Shown: positions 14,869 through 24,133, numbered from the stretch's first letter. The stretch is 64,000 bases of DNA from Palsa-343 sp036269135 (GCA_036269135.1 DATASQ010000009.1:108252-172251); one strand, 5' to 3'. Numbers and translations are program-made. The notes: a model not told the origin generated them from the sequence alone.

Positions 14869-16129
14869 AGACTCCTCCGGGGATCAGATCGGTTTCTTCG
14901 GATTGTTCGGCGAGGTACTGCTCGAAATCTCCGAGGCGGGGACGGATGGCCGCGTGCTGCTCGTAGGCGCCGTGCAGCACATCGGTCGTCTTGAGGCCGT
15001 TGCCGGTGATGCAGGCGACGGTCAGCTCGTCCGGGTGGATGCGCTCGTGGGCGTAGAGGCGAGCGGTGACGGCGGTGGTGACGCCGCCGGCGGTTTCGGT
15101 GAAGATGCCTTCGGTTTCGGCGAGCTCCTGGATGGCAGAGACGATTTCCACGTCGGAGACGTCCTCGGCCCAGCCGCCGCTGTCGCGAATGGCGCGTGTG
15201 GCGTAGAGGCCGTCGGCAGGGTTGCCGATGGCGAGCGAGCGGGCGATGGTGCGGGGGCGCTGCGGCTCGATGGCATCGGCGCCGGACTTGACGGCCTGCG
15301 CGATGGGCGAGCAGCCGGTGGCCTGAGCGCCGAAGAAGCGAACCGGCTTGTCCTCGACGAGGCCGAGGACGACCAGCTCTTTGAAGGCCTTGCGAATTTT
15401 GGTGATGAGGGAGCCGCCGGCCATGGGGACGACGACGTTGTCCGGCAGGCGCCAGCCGAGCTGTTCGGCAATCTCAAAGCCGACGGTCTTGGAGCCTTCG
15501 GCGTAATAGGGGCGCAGGTTTACATTGACGAAGCCCCAGTTGTAGCGGTCGGCAATCTGCGAGCAGAGACGATTGACGTGGTCGTAGTTGCCGTCGATGC
15601 GGACCAGGGTGGCGCCGTAGACCTGGGTGTTGAGGATCTTGGCAGGCTCGAGGTCGGAGGGGACGAGGATGTAGGTTTTGAGGCCGAGGCGGGCGGCCTG
15701 GGCGGCAACGGCGTTGGCCAGGTTGCCGGTGGAGGAGCAGCCGACGGTGTCAAAACCGAAGCGGCGGGCGTTTTCCAGGGCGACGGAGACGACGCGGTCT
15801 TTGAAGCTGAGGGTCGGGAGACAGACCGCGTCGTTCTTGAGCCAGAGATTTTTTGCACCGATGCGCTCGGCGAGACGCGGGGCACGCAGCAGAGGCGTCC
15901 AGCCGGCGGGGGTTTGCGGCGTCGCATCGTGGGGGACGGGGAGCAGCGCCTGGTAGCGCCACATGCTGGTGGGACCGGCGGCGATGGTCGCCCGGGTGAC
16001 GGTTTTGCGCGCGGCATCCAGATCCACCGCGACTTCCAGCGGAGAGAAACATTCGTCACAGATCGACAGCGGCGCGTTGTCGTAGCGCTTCCCGCATTCA
16101 CGACAGCGCAGTTCGTAAGCAGCAGCCAT
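14858..16129 (-). CDS. thrC: Threonine-synthase-like PLP enzyme with N-terminal zinc ribbon
   Basis: 423 residues. Starts with a zinc ribbon (Cys9, Cys12, Cys24, Cys27: LRCRECGK ... ICDEC), then a fold-type II PLP domain with the Schiff-base Lys110 in TLSFKDR and the phosphate loop GCSSTGNLANAVAA; PMAGGSLI follows further on. Threonine synthase converts O-phosphohomoserine to threonine. The tight coupling to a MoaD-type carrier leaves open that the enzyme uses a protein thiocarboxylate as sulfur donor, as CysM does with CysO in mycobacteria. The ATG at 16129 is chosen because it begins just before the zinc ribbon. No other threonine-pathway gene is in the window. Confidence 0.88.
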   Translation of the reverse strand: MAAAYELRCRECGKRYDNAPLSICDECFSPLEVAVDLDAARKTVTRATIAAGPTSMWRYQALLPVPHDATPQTPAGWTPLLRAPRLAERIGAKNLWLKNDAVCLPTLSFKDRVVSVALENARRFGFDTVGCSSTGNLANAVAAQAARLGLKTYILVPSDLEPAKILNTQVYGATLVRIDGNYDHVNRLCSQIADRYNWGFVNVNLRPYYAEGSKTVGFEIAEQLGWRLPDNVVVPMAGGSLITKIRKAFKELVVLGLVEDKPVRFFGAQATGCSPIAQAVKSGADAIEPQRPRTIARSLAIGNPADGLYATRAIRDSGGWAEDVSDVEIVSAIQELAETEGIFTETAGGVTTAVTARLYAHERIHPDELTVACITGNGLKTTDVLHGAYEQHAAIRPRLGDFEQYLAEQSEETDLIPGGVYAR

Positions 16130-16552
16130 TGAAGCCCTCGCAATCGAGAGCGGCGCTGGGAGATACAACTACGGGCACGCGTGACGACGTACAGCCTGAC
16201 TACGACACTTCCTGGGATTGCGCGAGATGCGAACCAGCTGCACCCCGAATCTCATGTCCCCCGCCTCACGGCGAGCGAGAGTTGACACCGATGTCCCGAA
16301 TTGCTCAGGCCGGTTGTCGTGGCGTCACAGGGCCCGTCCCTCAGCCACTCTGCATGAAATCCAGGCTCGCTCTTTAGGAGCAAACTTGAATACCTTTTAG
16401 ATAACACAGGGGGCGGGGCGATGCAACTGCTCGGACGGGGAAGGGCGGGAATCCGGAGGCGAACGGGGCCTCCCGCACATTGAATCGCGGCCGGCTGCAG
16501 TGCCATCGAACGCAAGCGGGTTGAGCAAACTGAACCGTTCGGGAGAACCTAT
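16130..16552. other. Intergenic region between divergent thrC-like and epimerase genes
   Basis: 423 bp without a convincing gene. I see no strong promoter pair, no inverted repeat above 7 bp and no tRNA-like element. A GGGAGA ribosome-binding site for the downstream epimerase lies at its right end. Confidence 0.6.
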
Positions 16553-17482
16553 ATGATTACCATCCTCGGCGCAGGCGGCGTCATCGCGAATCACCTCACT
16601 CCGCTGCTCGCAGAGCAGAAACAGCCGTTTCGCGTGGTCAGCCGCAGCGCACGGGGCGCGCCGGGAGCCGCTGAAGCCGTTGCAGCCGATCTTACAGATC
16701 GCGAGGCGACGATCCGAGCTGTCGCCGGCTCCAGCGTCGTTCTTCTGCTCGCCGGGCTGCCCTATGACCACAAAATCTGGGCAGACCAATGGCCGAGAAT
16801 CATGGCCAATACCATCGAGGCCTCGAAGCGAGCCGGCGCGAAGCTCCTCTTCTTCGACAACGTTTACATGTACGGCCGGGTTCACGGCGCGATGACGGAA
16901 GACACGCCGTTCCGCCCCTGCAGCCGCAAAGGAGAGATTCGGGCGCAAATCGCCACGACTCTGCTGAACGAGATACGGGCGGGCTCGCTGACCGCGATGA
17001 TCGCCCGCGCTCCGGACTTCTACGGACCCGCTACGCCCACCGGCGTGGCGAACGTCCTGGTCTTCGATGCCTGGAGCAAAAATCAAAAAGCCTCCTGGCT
17101 GGTGAACGACTCCGTTCCTCACTCTCTGATTTACACGCCCGACGCGGCGCGCGGGGTGCTCACCCTGGCCGCGTCCGACTCGGCGTGGAACCAGACCTGG
17201 CATCTACCCACAGCGCCCAATCCGCCGACGGGGCGCGAGTTCATCACGACCGCCGCGGGGGCGATGGAGCGCGCACCCGAATACCGGGTCCTCTCGCCGC
17301 TGATGGTCCGCATGTACGGGTGGTTCAAGCCGGTGGTTGGCGAACTCTACGAGATGCTCTACCAGAACGATGCGCCCTATGTGTTTGACTCATCGAAATT
17401 CGCACGGGCGTTTGAGTTCGCGGGCACGCCGTATGCGGAGGGCGTGCGGGCGACGGCTGGGTCGTATCGGAAATCCGCCTGA
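16553..17482 (+). CDS. NAD-dependent epimerase/dehydratase-family (atypical SDR) protein
   Basis: 309 residues. Opens with a Rossmann motif (MITILGAGGVIANHL), then VVLLLAGLPYDHKIW, FFDNVYMYGRVHG in place of the usual SDR active-site Tyr region, and APDFYGP, the YGP block of extended SDRs. The standard Y-x3-K dyad is not evident, the motif reading YMYGRV, so it falls among atypical or degenerate extended SDRs such as YbjT-like NAD(P)-binding proteins. GGGAGA precedes the ATG. Stands alone between divergent and convergent neighbours; substrate unknown. Confidence 0.8.
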   Translation: MITILGAGGVIANHLTPLLAEQKQPFRVVSRSARGAPGAAEAVAADLTDREATIRAVAGSSVVLLLAGLPYDHKIWADQWPRIMANTIEASKRAGAKLLFFDNVYMYGRVHGAMTEDTPFRPCSRKGEIRAQIATTLLNEIRAGSLTAMIARAPDFYGPATPTGVANVLVFDAWSKNQKASWLVNDSVPHSLIYTPDAARGVLTLAASDSAWNQTWHLPTAPNPPTGREFITTAAGAMERAPEYRVLSPLMVRMYGWFKPVVGELYEMLYQNDAPYVFDSSKFARAFEFAGTPYAEGVRATAGSYRKSA

Positions 17483-17497
17483 GCGAGGAGCGTTGCT

Positions 17498-18664
17498 CTA
17501 CGCCTGCCGGCTCATCAATCGCTGCCGAACCGCGGCATTCTGCGCCATGTCGATGCAGGTCCAGGCCATGGCGAGCGCGCCGTCGATGACGGCTCTGTCG
17601 GCATCGGGGGTGACGCAGTGGGCGGCGAATTCCGGCTGATGGTTGACGGCCGGCAGGGAGTTGATGCCGATCATGGGATGGATGGACGGCATGGCGAGTG
17701 AGACGTTGCCCATGTCCGTCGAGCCGGTGGGGCGCGTCTCCCACTCACCCATGTTGGGGTACTTGCGGCCCAGGACTTCGGAGTTGGCCTTGTAGAGCAG
17801 CGCCATGTCGTTGTCGTGGACCATCTCGGCATAGGGCTTGTCGCCGCCGGTGATCTGCACCTTTGCGCCGGTGGCGAGGCCGCCGGCTTCGAAGCAGCGA
17901 TAGACCTTCGGCCGCAGTTCCTTCAACTGATCGAGCGTCTCAGAGCGGACGATGTATTTCGCCGAGGTGTGGGCGGGCACGACATTGGGCGCGACGCCGC
18001 CCTCGGTGACGATGCCGTGTATGCGATCAGTGGAGCGGATGTGCTGGCGGAGGAGGCCGATCGCGGCCTGCGCGAGGATGAGGGCGTCGGCAGCGTTCAC
18101 GCCCAGCTCGGGAAAAGCGGAGGCGTGGGACTCTTTGCCGGTGCAATGGACTTCGAACATGGAGGCGGCGATGATCTTCGCCTTGACCATGTCGAAGGGG
18201 GCGGGGTGGACCATCATGGCGGCGTGGAGGCCGTCGAAGCCGCCACGCTCGAGCATGAGGATCTTGCCGCTGGCGTTGCCGACTTCTTCGGCGGGCGTGC
18301 CGATGACGCTGATGGTGAGGCCGACCTCGTCGGCGAGTTTAGCCGCGGCCAGGGCAGCGCCGATGGCGGAGGCGGCAATGATGTTGTGGCCGCAGGCGTG
18401 GCCGATGCCGGGGAGCGAATCGTACTCCGCGCAAATGCCGATGTGCAGCGGGCCGGAGCCGATGCGGGCGCGGAAGGCGGTGGGCAGATCGCAGACGCCC
18501 TTCTCGACGGCGAAGCCCGCGGCATCGAGCGTCTCGCAGAGCCAGGTGGAGGATTTCTCTTCCTCGAAGCCGAGCTCGGGATGCGCGTGGATGCGGTGAC
18601 TCAGGCCAATCAGCTGCTCGCGGGCGCCGTCGAACCGTTCCTTTGCCGCTGCCTTCGCTTCCAT
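17498..18664 (-). CDS. M20-family amidohydrolase/aminoacylase
   Basis: 388 residues. Metal site signatures of the M20/AbgA-HipO group are clear: CAEYDSLPGIGHACGHN, GTPAEEVGNASGK and the dimerisation insert with HCTGKESHASAFPELGVNAADA. Near the C-terminus STDMGNVS and the metal-binding His region (FAAHCVTPDAD) complete the set. These enzymes hydrolyse N-acyl amino acids or aminobenzoyl-glutamate in the cytoplasm. ATG at 18664 has AGGAGG 7 nt upstream; the longer in-frame lead is not conserved in type. Diverges from the MDR reductase gene. Confidence 0.92.
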   Translation of the reverse strand: MEAKAAAKERFDGAREQLIGLSHRIHAHPELGFEEEKSSTWLCETLDAAGFAVEKGVCDLPTAFRARIGSGPLHIGICAEYDSLPGIGHACGHNIIAASAIGAALAAAKLADEVGLTISVIGTPAEEVGNASGKILMLERGGFDGLHAAMMVHPAPFDMVKAKIIAASMFEVHCTGKESHASAFPELGVNAADALILAQAAIGLLRQHIRSTDRIHGIVTEGGVAPNVVPAHTSAKYIVRSETLDQLKELRPKVYRCFEAGGLATGAKVQITGGDKPYAEMVHDNDMALLYKANSEVLGRKYPNMGEWETRPTGSTDMGNVSLAMPSIHPMIGINSLPAVNHQPEFAAHCVTPDADRAVIDGALAMAWTCIDMAQNAAVRQRLMSRQA

Positions 18665-18755
18665 GGCGATCCTCCTGCCGAATAGGCAGAACCATACCAC
18701 GCTTGTTTTCTTTTTGCGGCCTTCGGTGGTTGAATCAAGAGACCTGAGGACTGCC

Positions 18756-19718
18756 ATGAACGCTGCCGTCGTCCATTCCTTTTCCGCTCCGCCCCGCTAC
18801 GACTCGTTTGCCGAACCGGTTCCGACGGGCGAGGAGGTTCTGATCTCGGTCACCGCCGCGGGCCTGCACCCGATTGTGAAATCGCTGGCCGGCGGCAAGC
18901 ATTACAGCAGCGCCGGGGAGCTGCCGTTCGTGCCGGGCCTTGACGGTGTTGGACGCTTGCCCGACGGCTCGCGCGTGTACTTCGCCCGCTCGCGGCCGCA
19001 GTACGGGAGCCTGGCCGAGCGCAGCCTGACGCAGCGCGCGACCTGTTTTCCCATTGGGGAAAACCTGAGCGATGCGACGGTGGCCGCCATCATGAACCCG
19101 GGGATGTCGTCGTGGGGGGCGCTGACGCAGCGCACGCGGCTGGCGCCGGGCGAGAGCCTTCTGATTCTGGGAGCCACGGGCGTTGCCGGGCAGCTGGCGG
19201 TGCAGGTGGCGAAGCGGCTGGGGGCGCGACGGGTTGTGGCTGCCGGGCGGAATCCTGAGGCTCTGGAGGAACTGCGCGCGCTGGGAGCGGATGGGGTTAT
19301 TTCGCTGGCGCAGGATCGGGGCGCACTGGTTGCGGCTTTTCGCGAGGCCATCGGCCAGGAAAAGATCGATTTGGTTCTCGATTATCTGTGGGGCGCCCCG
19401 GCCGAGGCCGTGCTGGAAGCGATGACGATGAAAGGCGGGAGCCGCGGCGTGGCGCGGGTCCGCTATGTGCAGGTGGGATCCAGCGCGGGACCGACGGTTG
19501 CACTGCCCGCGGAGAGCCTGCGCAGTTCGGGGCTTGAGTTGATGGGCAGCGGGCTGGGGAGCGTGCCGATCGAGCAGATTTTCCGTTCGCTCGGCGAGTT
19601 TCTGAAGGAAATCGCTCGCGAGCCGTTTCGGATTCAGACGACGGTGGCGCCGCTGGCGAAGGTGGAATTGCTGTGGAACGCGCCGGAGCAGGGGACGCGG
19701 CTGGTTTTTCAGCCTTAG
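18756..19718 (+). CDS. Zinc-independent medium-chain dehydrogenase/reductase (quinone oxidoreductase-like)
   Basis: 320 residues. The N-terminal GroES-like domain (MNAAVVHSFSAPPRYDSF ... ISVTAAGLHP) and a Rossmann NADPH-binding domain with LILGATGVAGQLAVQVAKRLGA are typical of MDR quinone reductases. No structural or catalytic zinc Cys cluster is present. GAGGA precedes the ATG at 18756. The central part (DYLWGAPAEAVLEAM) matches the subgroup annotated as zinc-binding alcohol dehydrogenase family, despite lacking zinc ligands. Substrate unknown. Confidence 0.85.
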   Translation: MNAAVVHSFSAPPRYDSFAEPVPTGEEVLISVTAAGLHPIVKSLAGGKHYSSAGELPFVPGLDGVGRLPDGSRVYFARSRPQYGSLAERSLTQRATCFPIGENLSDATVAAIMNPGMSSWGALTQRTRLAPGESLLILGATGVAGQLAVQVAKRLGARRVVAAGRNPEALEELRALGADGVISLAQDRGALVAAFREAIGQEKIDLVLDYLWGAPAEAVLEAMTMKGGSRGVARVRYVQVGSSAGPTVALPAESLRSSGLELMGSGLGSVPIEQIFRSLGEFLKEIAREPFRIQTTVAPLAKVELLWNAPEQGTRLVFQP

Positions 19719-19748
19719 CGGCGGGGGCTGCACCGGCGCAATCGTGGG

Positions 19749-20810
19749 CTAGGGCAGGCTGGTGAGATCGACGCGCAGACGGCGGCCCTGGGCGCTGCTT
19801 TCGCGGGCCAGCTCGATGAGGCGCGTGGTGCGCCAGGCCTGCTCCGCGGTGACGACCAGCTCCGCCTTGCCCAGCAGGGCATCCCGGACATTTTCGTAGA
19901 AGCCGCGATAATCGCCGCGCAGGGTGGGGATGCGACGAGGCTCCTGATCCTGCAGGCGCAGCTCGCCCCAGCGGCTCTCCGGCTCTTCGCCGAAGCCGGG
20001 GGCGCCGGGGCGCAGGCCGGCGCGCAACTGATCCTCCTGGGGATCGAGTCCCCATTTGACGAAGCTGCCGCGGGATCCGTGAAGCGTGAAGCAGGGGCCG
20101 GGCGTGCAGGCGGTGAGGGTTGTGCGCAGGAAGACGGTCAGGCGCTGAAGCTCGTACTCGAGCTCGAGGTCGAAAGCATCGTCGACGACGGCGGCATCGC
20201 GCTCGACGCGGACGCTGGCGGAGATCGTCACCGGATCACCGAAGAGCGCCAGGGCCTGATCGATGAGATGGGGGCCGATGTCGAAGAGCAGGCCGCCGCC
20301 GGGGCCGCCGCTCTCGCGCCACACCTTGCGGCGCGGCTCCGGGCGGAAGCGATCGAAGTGCGATTCCAGGGTCACGAGGCGGCCCAGCTCGCCGCCTTCG
20401 ATCACCTGCCGGAGGGTCAGGAAGTCGCCATCCCAGCGGCGATTATGGTAGGGGGCGAGGAGAAGGTTGCGGTGCCGCGCCATATGGATGAGCTTCGCGG
20501 CCTCCTCGGAGGTGAGGGTGAAGGGCTTGTCAATAACGACATGCCGCTGCTCGTGGAGGCACTGTTTGGCCAGCTCGTAATGGGAGTAGCTGGGAGTGGC
20601 AATGACGACCAGCTGAATGCCGACGTCGCTGAGCATCTCTTCCACGGAGCGCGCGAGATGCGCCTCGGGATACTCTTTTTTGGCGTCGTCGCCGCTGCGC
20701 TGGACCACGCAGGCCAGATCGAGGCCGGGCGTTGCCTGCACCACGGCGGTATGAAAAATGCGGCCCGCCAGACCGAAGCCCACCACGCCGGTTCGTATTG
20801 GTTTGCTCAT
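19749..20810 (-). CDS. Gfo/Idh/MocA-family NAD(P)-dependent oxidoreductase
   Basis: 353 residues. N-terminal nucleotide-binding domain starts MSKPIRTGVVGFGLAGRIFH; the consensus EKP motif appears as DKPFTLTSEEA (VIDKPF), which carries the catalytic Lys, followed by APYHNRRWDGDF and GPHLIDQALALFG of the C-terminal domain. Similar to the E. coli YdgJ/scyllo-inositol dehydrogenase branch. The ATG at 20810 is taken since the Rossmann motif follows directly. Divergent from recN; the 115-bp gap contains a heptamer array. Confidence 0.92.
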   Translation of the reverse strand: MSKPIRTGVVGFGLAGRIFHTAVVQATPGLDLACVVQRSGDDAKKEYPEAHLARSVEEMLSDVGIQLVVIATPSYSHYELAKQCLHEQRHVVIDKPFTLTSEEAAKLIHMARHRNLLLAPYHNRRWDGDFLTLRQVIEGGELGRLVTLESHFDRFRPEPRRKVWRESGGPGGGLLFDIGPHLIDQALALFGDPVTISASVRVERDAAVVDDAFDLELEYELQRLTVFLRTTLTACTPGPCFTLHGSRGSFVKWGLDPQEDQLRAGLRPGAPGFGEEPESRWGELRLQDQEPRRIPTLRGDYRGFYENVRDALLGKAELVVTAEQAWRTTRLIELARESSAQGRRLRVDLTSLP

Positions 20811-20890
20811 CACCAGGATTAGACGGTCCGGCAGGGAGAAAAGGCCCATGGGGGCCGGGTGGGTTCCGCCGGAGCGGTGCGATCCACCCC

Positions 20891-20925
20891 TGTACCCTGC
20901 AACCGGTACCCTGTACCCTGACTCC
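20891..20925. repeat. Heptamer array A, abutting the recN start codon
   Basis: Five consecutive 7-mers: TGTACCC, TGCAACC, GGTACCC, TGTACCC, TGACTCC, ending exactly at the base before ATG of recN. On the minus strand the unit reads AGGGTAC. The last two units create TACCCT six bases before the start codon. Similar arrays occur at 42997, 44067, 48647 and 62796. Confidence 0.75.
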
Positions 20926-22617
20926 ATGCTGCTCGAACTCCGAGCCGAGAACTACACGGTCATCGATCACGCGATTGCCTCGTTTGGTGCGGGGCTGAAC
21001 CTGCTGACAGGCGAGACGGGCGCGGGCAAGTCGATCCTGGTGGACGCGCTGGCGCTGCTGATGGGGCAGAAGGCCTCGACGGGGGTGATTCGGCACGGGG
21101 CGGATCGCGCGGTGCTCTCGTGCGTCTTTGAGGCGACGGCGGGGGCAAAGGCGATTCTGGAATACAACGGGCTGGATGCGGAGGGGTCGGAGATCATCCT
21201 GCGGCGGGAGATTCTGGCCGATGGCAAGGGGCGGGTGTACGTCAATAATCAGCCGGCCACGGTGGCGGTGCTGCGGGCACTGGCTCCGGAACTGGCACTG
21301 GTTCATGCGCAGTCGGAGACGCTGTCGGGGTTCGATGCGGCGCAGCAGCGGGCGTTGCTGGACCGCTTTGGCGGAGTTTCGCTGGATGGAGTGGCGGAGG
21401 CGTACGCGCGCTGGAGCTCAATGCAGGACAGGCTGGCAGAGATGGAGCGCGACGAGGCGGATCGGCTGAAGCTGGCGGATCTGTGGTCGTTCCAGGCGCG
21501 GGAGATCGAAGCGGCTTCTCCGGAGCCGGGCGAAGACGAGGCGCTGGAGACGGAAAAGCGCGTGCTGCAGAACGCGGAAAAGCTGCAGGCGGCGGCGATT
21601 GGGGCGAGCGATGTGCTGTACGAGAACGACGACTCGGCGGAGTCCACGCTGCAGGCGGCACAGAAGTTTCTGGAGGAGCTGGCGCGTTACGACGGGCAAT
21701 TCAACGAGGCGGTTTCGCAGATTATCGCGGCGCGGGCGACGGTGGAGGACATCAGCTCCAGCGTGCGGCACTATGCGGATCGGATCGACGCCTCGCCGGA
21801 GCGGCTGGCCGATATCGAGAACCGTCTGGCGACGCTGGAGCGGCTGAAGCGCAAGTACGGGCCGACGCTGGGCGATGTGCTGCACGCGGGCGAGGAAGCG
21901 GCTCGCAAACTGGCGGAGGTGGAGAACCGCGACGAGATTCTGAAGGGCCTGCGGGCCGATCTGGAGAAGGCGGCGGGGGCGTATCAGACGGCGGCGCGGG
22001 CGTTGACAAGCGAGCGTGCGGCCGCGGCGCGCAAGCTGGAGAAGCTGGCCGAGGCGCAGATCAACGATCTCGCGATGAAGGCGCGGTTTTCGATTGCGGT
22101 GACGGCGACGGAAGAGGCCCCCCACTGGACGGCGCATGGATGGGACGCGGTGGAGTGCCGGATTGCCACGAACGCGGGGCAGCCGCTGCAACCGCTGGAC
22201 GAGATTGCGTCGGGAGGCGAGATGTCGCGGGTGCTGCTGGCGCTGAAGGTCAGCGTGGAGGAAGGCGCGAATCGCGGGCGGAGCCGCAAGACACAGGTGC
22301 CGCGGACGCTGGTCTTCGACGAGATCGACATTGGCATTGGGGGGCGGGCCGCCGAGGCGGTGGGGCAAAAGCTGAAGGCGCTGTCGCGGGTGCAGCAGGT
22401 TTTGTGCGTGACGCATCTGCCGCAGATTGCCGCCTTCGCCGATCAGCACCTGCTGATTGAAAAGCAGGAGAAGCAAAAGCGGACGGAGACGCGGATCCGG
22501 GGGCTGAGTGCCGAGGAGCGAGCGCAGGAGATCGCGCGGATGATCAGCGGCGCGACGGTGACGGAGACGAGCCTGCGTCATGCGGAGCAGATGCTGAAGG
22601 CGAGTTTGTCCTCCTGA
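20926..22617 (+). CDS. recN: DNA repair protein RecN
   Basis: 563 residues, the usual RecN length. SMC-like ATPase for double-strand break repair. Walker A in GETGAGKSILVDALALLMG near residue 30, long coiled-coil arms (about residues 150-370, rich in EAARKLAEVENRDEILK type heptads), the ABC signature region LDEIASGGEMSRVLLALK, Walker B LVFDEIDIGIGGRAAEAVG, and the H-loop THLPQIAAFADQH. The ATG at 20926 begins directly at the conserved MLLELRAENYTVID. There is no Shine-Dalgarno, but TACCCT sits 6 nt ahead, compatible with a leaderless message. Confidence 0.97.
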   Translation: MLLELRAENYTVIDHAIASFGAGLNLLTGETGAGKSILVDALALLMGQKASTGVIRHGADRAVLSCVFEATAGAKAILEYNGLDAEGSEIILRREILADGKGRVYVNNQPATVAVLRALAPELALVHAQSETLSGFDAAQQRALLDRFGGVSLDGVAEAYARWSSMQDRLAEMERDEADRLKLADLWSFQAREIEAASPEPGEDEALETEKRVLQNAEKLQAAAIGASDVLYENDDSAESTLQAAQKFLEELARYDGQFNEAVSQIIAARATVEDISSSVRHYADRIDASPERLADIENRLATLERLKRKYGPTLGDVLHAGEEAARKLAEVENRDEILKGLRADLEKAAGAYQTAARALTSERAAAARKLEKLAEAQINDLAMKARFSIAVTATEEAPHWTAHGWDAVECRIATNAGQPLQPLDEIASGGEMSRVLLALKVSVEEGANRGRSRKTQVPRTLVFDEIDIGIGGRAAEAVGQKLKALSRVQQVLCVTHLPQIAAFADQHLLIEKQEKQKRTETRIRGLSAEERAQEIARMISGATVTETSLRHAEQMLKASLSS

Positions 22618-22667
22618 TTCCTGCAGCCCTCAGGCTCTCGCGCATCCGCTACCATCGTGGTGTCACC

Positions 22668-24065
22668 ATGAAGAAACGATTGGTTCTTCTCCTTCTCTCG
22701 GCTCTCGGCGCGTCTGCCGCACACGCCGCTTCGACGCACGTCCCTTCTCAAAAGGAAATGGCCAAACAGGTTCGCGAGCAGTTTCTGCATGCCTGGGATG
22801 GGTATCGGAAGTATGCGTGGGGGCATGACGAGCTGCGTCCGCTGAGCAACCAGCCATTCGACTGGTACGGCACGTCGCTGCTGATGACGCCGGTGGATGC
22901 GCTGGACACGATGGTGGTGATGGGGCTGAACCAGGAGGCCGATGAGGATCGGCAGCTGATCGACACGCAGCTTTCGTTCGATAAGGACATCTACGTCAAG
23001 AACTTCGAGATCACCATCCGCATGGTGGGCGGACTGCTGAGCTCGTATGAGCTGACGCACGATCCAAAGCTGCTGGCGCTGGCCGACGATCTGGGCACGC
23101 GGCTGCTGCCGGCGTACAACTCGCCGACCGGGATGCCGTACGTGTACGTGAATCTACAGACGGGGGCGGTGCGGGGCGAGAGCAGCAATCCGGCCGAAGT
23201 GGGGACGCTGCTGCTGGAGATGGGGACGCTGAGCCGGCTGACGCACAAGCCGGTCTACTATGAGAAGGCGAAGCGCGCGGCAGTTGCGGTTTGGGATCGC
23301 CGGTCGAAGCTCAATCTGGTGGGCTCAGAGCTGAACGTGCGCACCGGCGCATGGATCGGCGGCGCCGATGGCGAAGAGGCAAACATCAACGGCGGTTCGG
23401 ATTCTTTTTACGAGTACCTGCTGAAGGCCTGGCTGCTGTTTCACGACGAGGACTGCCATCGCATGTGGCTGGCCAGCGTGGCCGGGCTCAACCAGTATGT
23501 CGCCGATACGGTGACGAATCCCGATAAGACGACGTCGCTCTGGTATGGCGAGGCCAATATGAATACCGGGGCGCGAACGGGTACGGAATACGGAGCCCTG
23601 GCGGCCTTCTTTGCCGGGACGCTGGCTTTGTCCGGCGATCTGGATCGGGCGCGGGCGCTGCAGGCTTCCAACGATCGGATGTGGAACCTGGCGGGCATTG
23701 AGCCGGAGGCGATCGACTACCGGACGATGAAGATCCTGAGCCCCGGATACCAACTGAGGCCGGAGATTATCGAATCGGCTTATTACCTGTACTACTTCAC
23801 GCACGATCCGCAGTACCGCGCGATGGGCTACACGTTCTATACCGCCATCGTGAAGAACTGCCGGACACCCTCGGCCTTCGCCGCCATCACCGATGTGCGC
23901 ACGATGAAGCAGCGCGACGACATGGAGAGCTACTTTTTCGCGGAGACGCTGAAGTACCTGTATTTGCTGCTGGCGGACCCGACGCGGATCGATCTGAGCA
24001 AGAGCGTCTTCAATACGGAAGCGCATCCGCTGGAGATTGCGCCCGCCGATTCGGCCAGCCAGTAA
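22668..24065 (+). CDS. Glycoside hydrolase family 47 alpha-mannosidase, secreted
   Basis: 465 residues with a signal peptide (MKKRLVLLLLSALGASAAHA). The mature protein is a GH47 (alpha/alpha)7 barrel: HAWDGYRKYAWGHDELRP, PVDALDTMVVMGL, ANINGGSDSFYEYLLKAW, RPEIIESAYYLYYFT, ESYFFAETLKYLYLLL, and the calcium-coordinating Thr in VFNTEAHPL. GH47 enzymes are inverting, Ca-dependent alpha-1,2-mannosidases, best known from eukaryotic ER/Golgi and only sparsely found in bacteria. Here it would act in the periplasm or outside on mannans or host-type glycans. Followed by a strong terminator and convergent to a GT2 gene. Confidence 0.92.
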   Translation: MKKRLVLLLLSALGASAAHAASTHVPSQKEMAKQVREQFLHAWDGYRKYAWGHDELRPLSNQPFDWYGTSLLMTPVDALDTMVVMGLNQEADEDRQLIDTQLSFDKDIYVKNFEITIRMVGGLLSSYELTHDPKLLALADDLGTRLLPAYNSPTGMPYVYVNLQTGAVRGESSNPAEVGTLLLEMGTLSRLTHKPVYYEKAKRAAVAVWDRRSKLNLVGSELNVRTGAWIGGADGEEANINGGSDSFYEYLLKAWLLFHDEDCHRMWLASVAGLNQYVADTVTNPDKTTSLWYGEANMNTGARTGTEYGALAAFFAGTLALSGDLDRARALQASNDRMWNLAGIEPEAIDYRTMKILSPGYQLRPEIIESAYYLYYFTHDPQYRAMGYTFYTAIVKNCRTPSAFAAITDVRTMKQRDDMESYFFAETLKYLYLLLADPTRIDLSKSVFNTEAHPLEIAPADSASQ

Positions 24066-24088
24066 GCTTGTGGAAGTCCTGAAACAGA

Positions 24089-24116
24089 AAAGCCGCCTTG
24101 TTGGCGGCTTTGTCGT
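24089..24116 (+). terminator. Intrinsic terminator after the GH47 gene
   Basis: Nine-base-pair stem AAAGCCGCC/GGCGGCTTT (24089-24097 with 24103-24111), loop TTGTT, then TGTCGTT. The A/T flanks make it usable from both strands, serving the convergent GT2 gene also. Confidence 0.8.
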
Positions 24117-24133
24117 TCGTGGCCGGGATTCGG

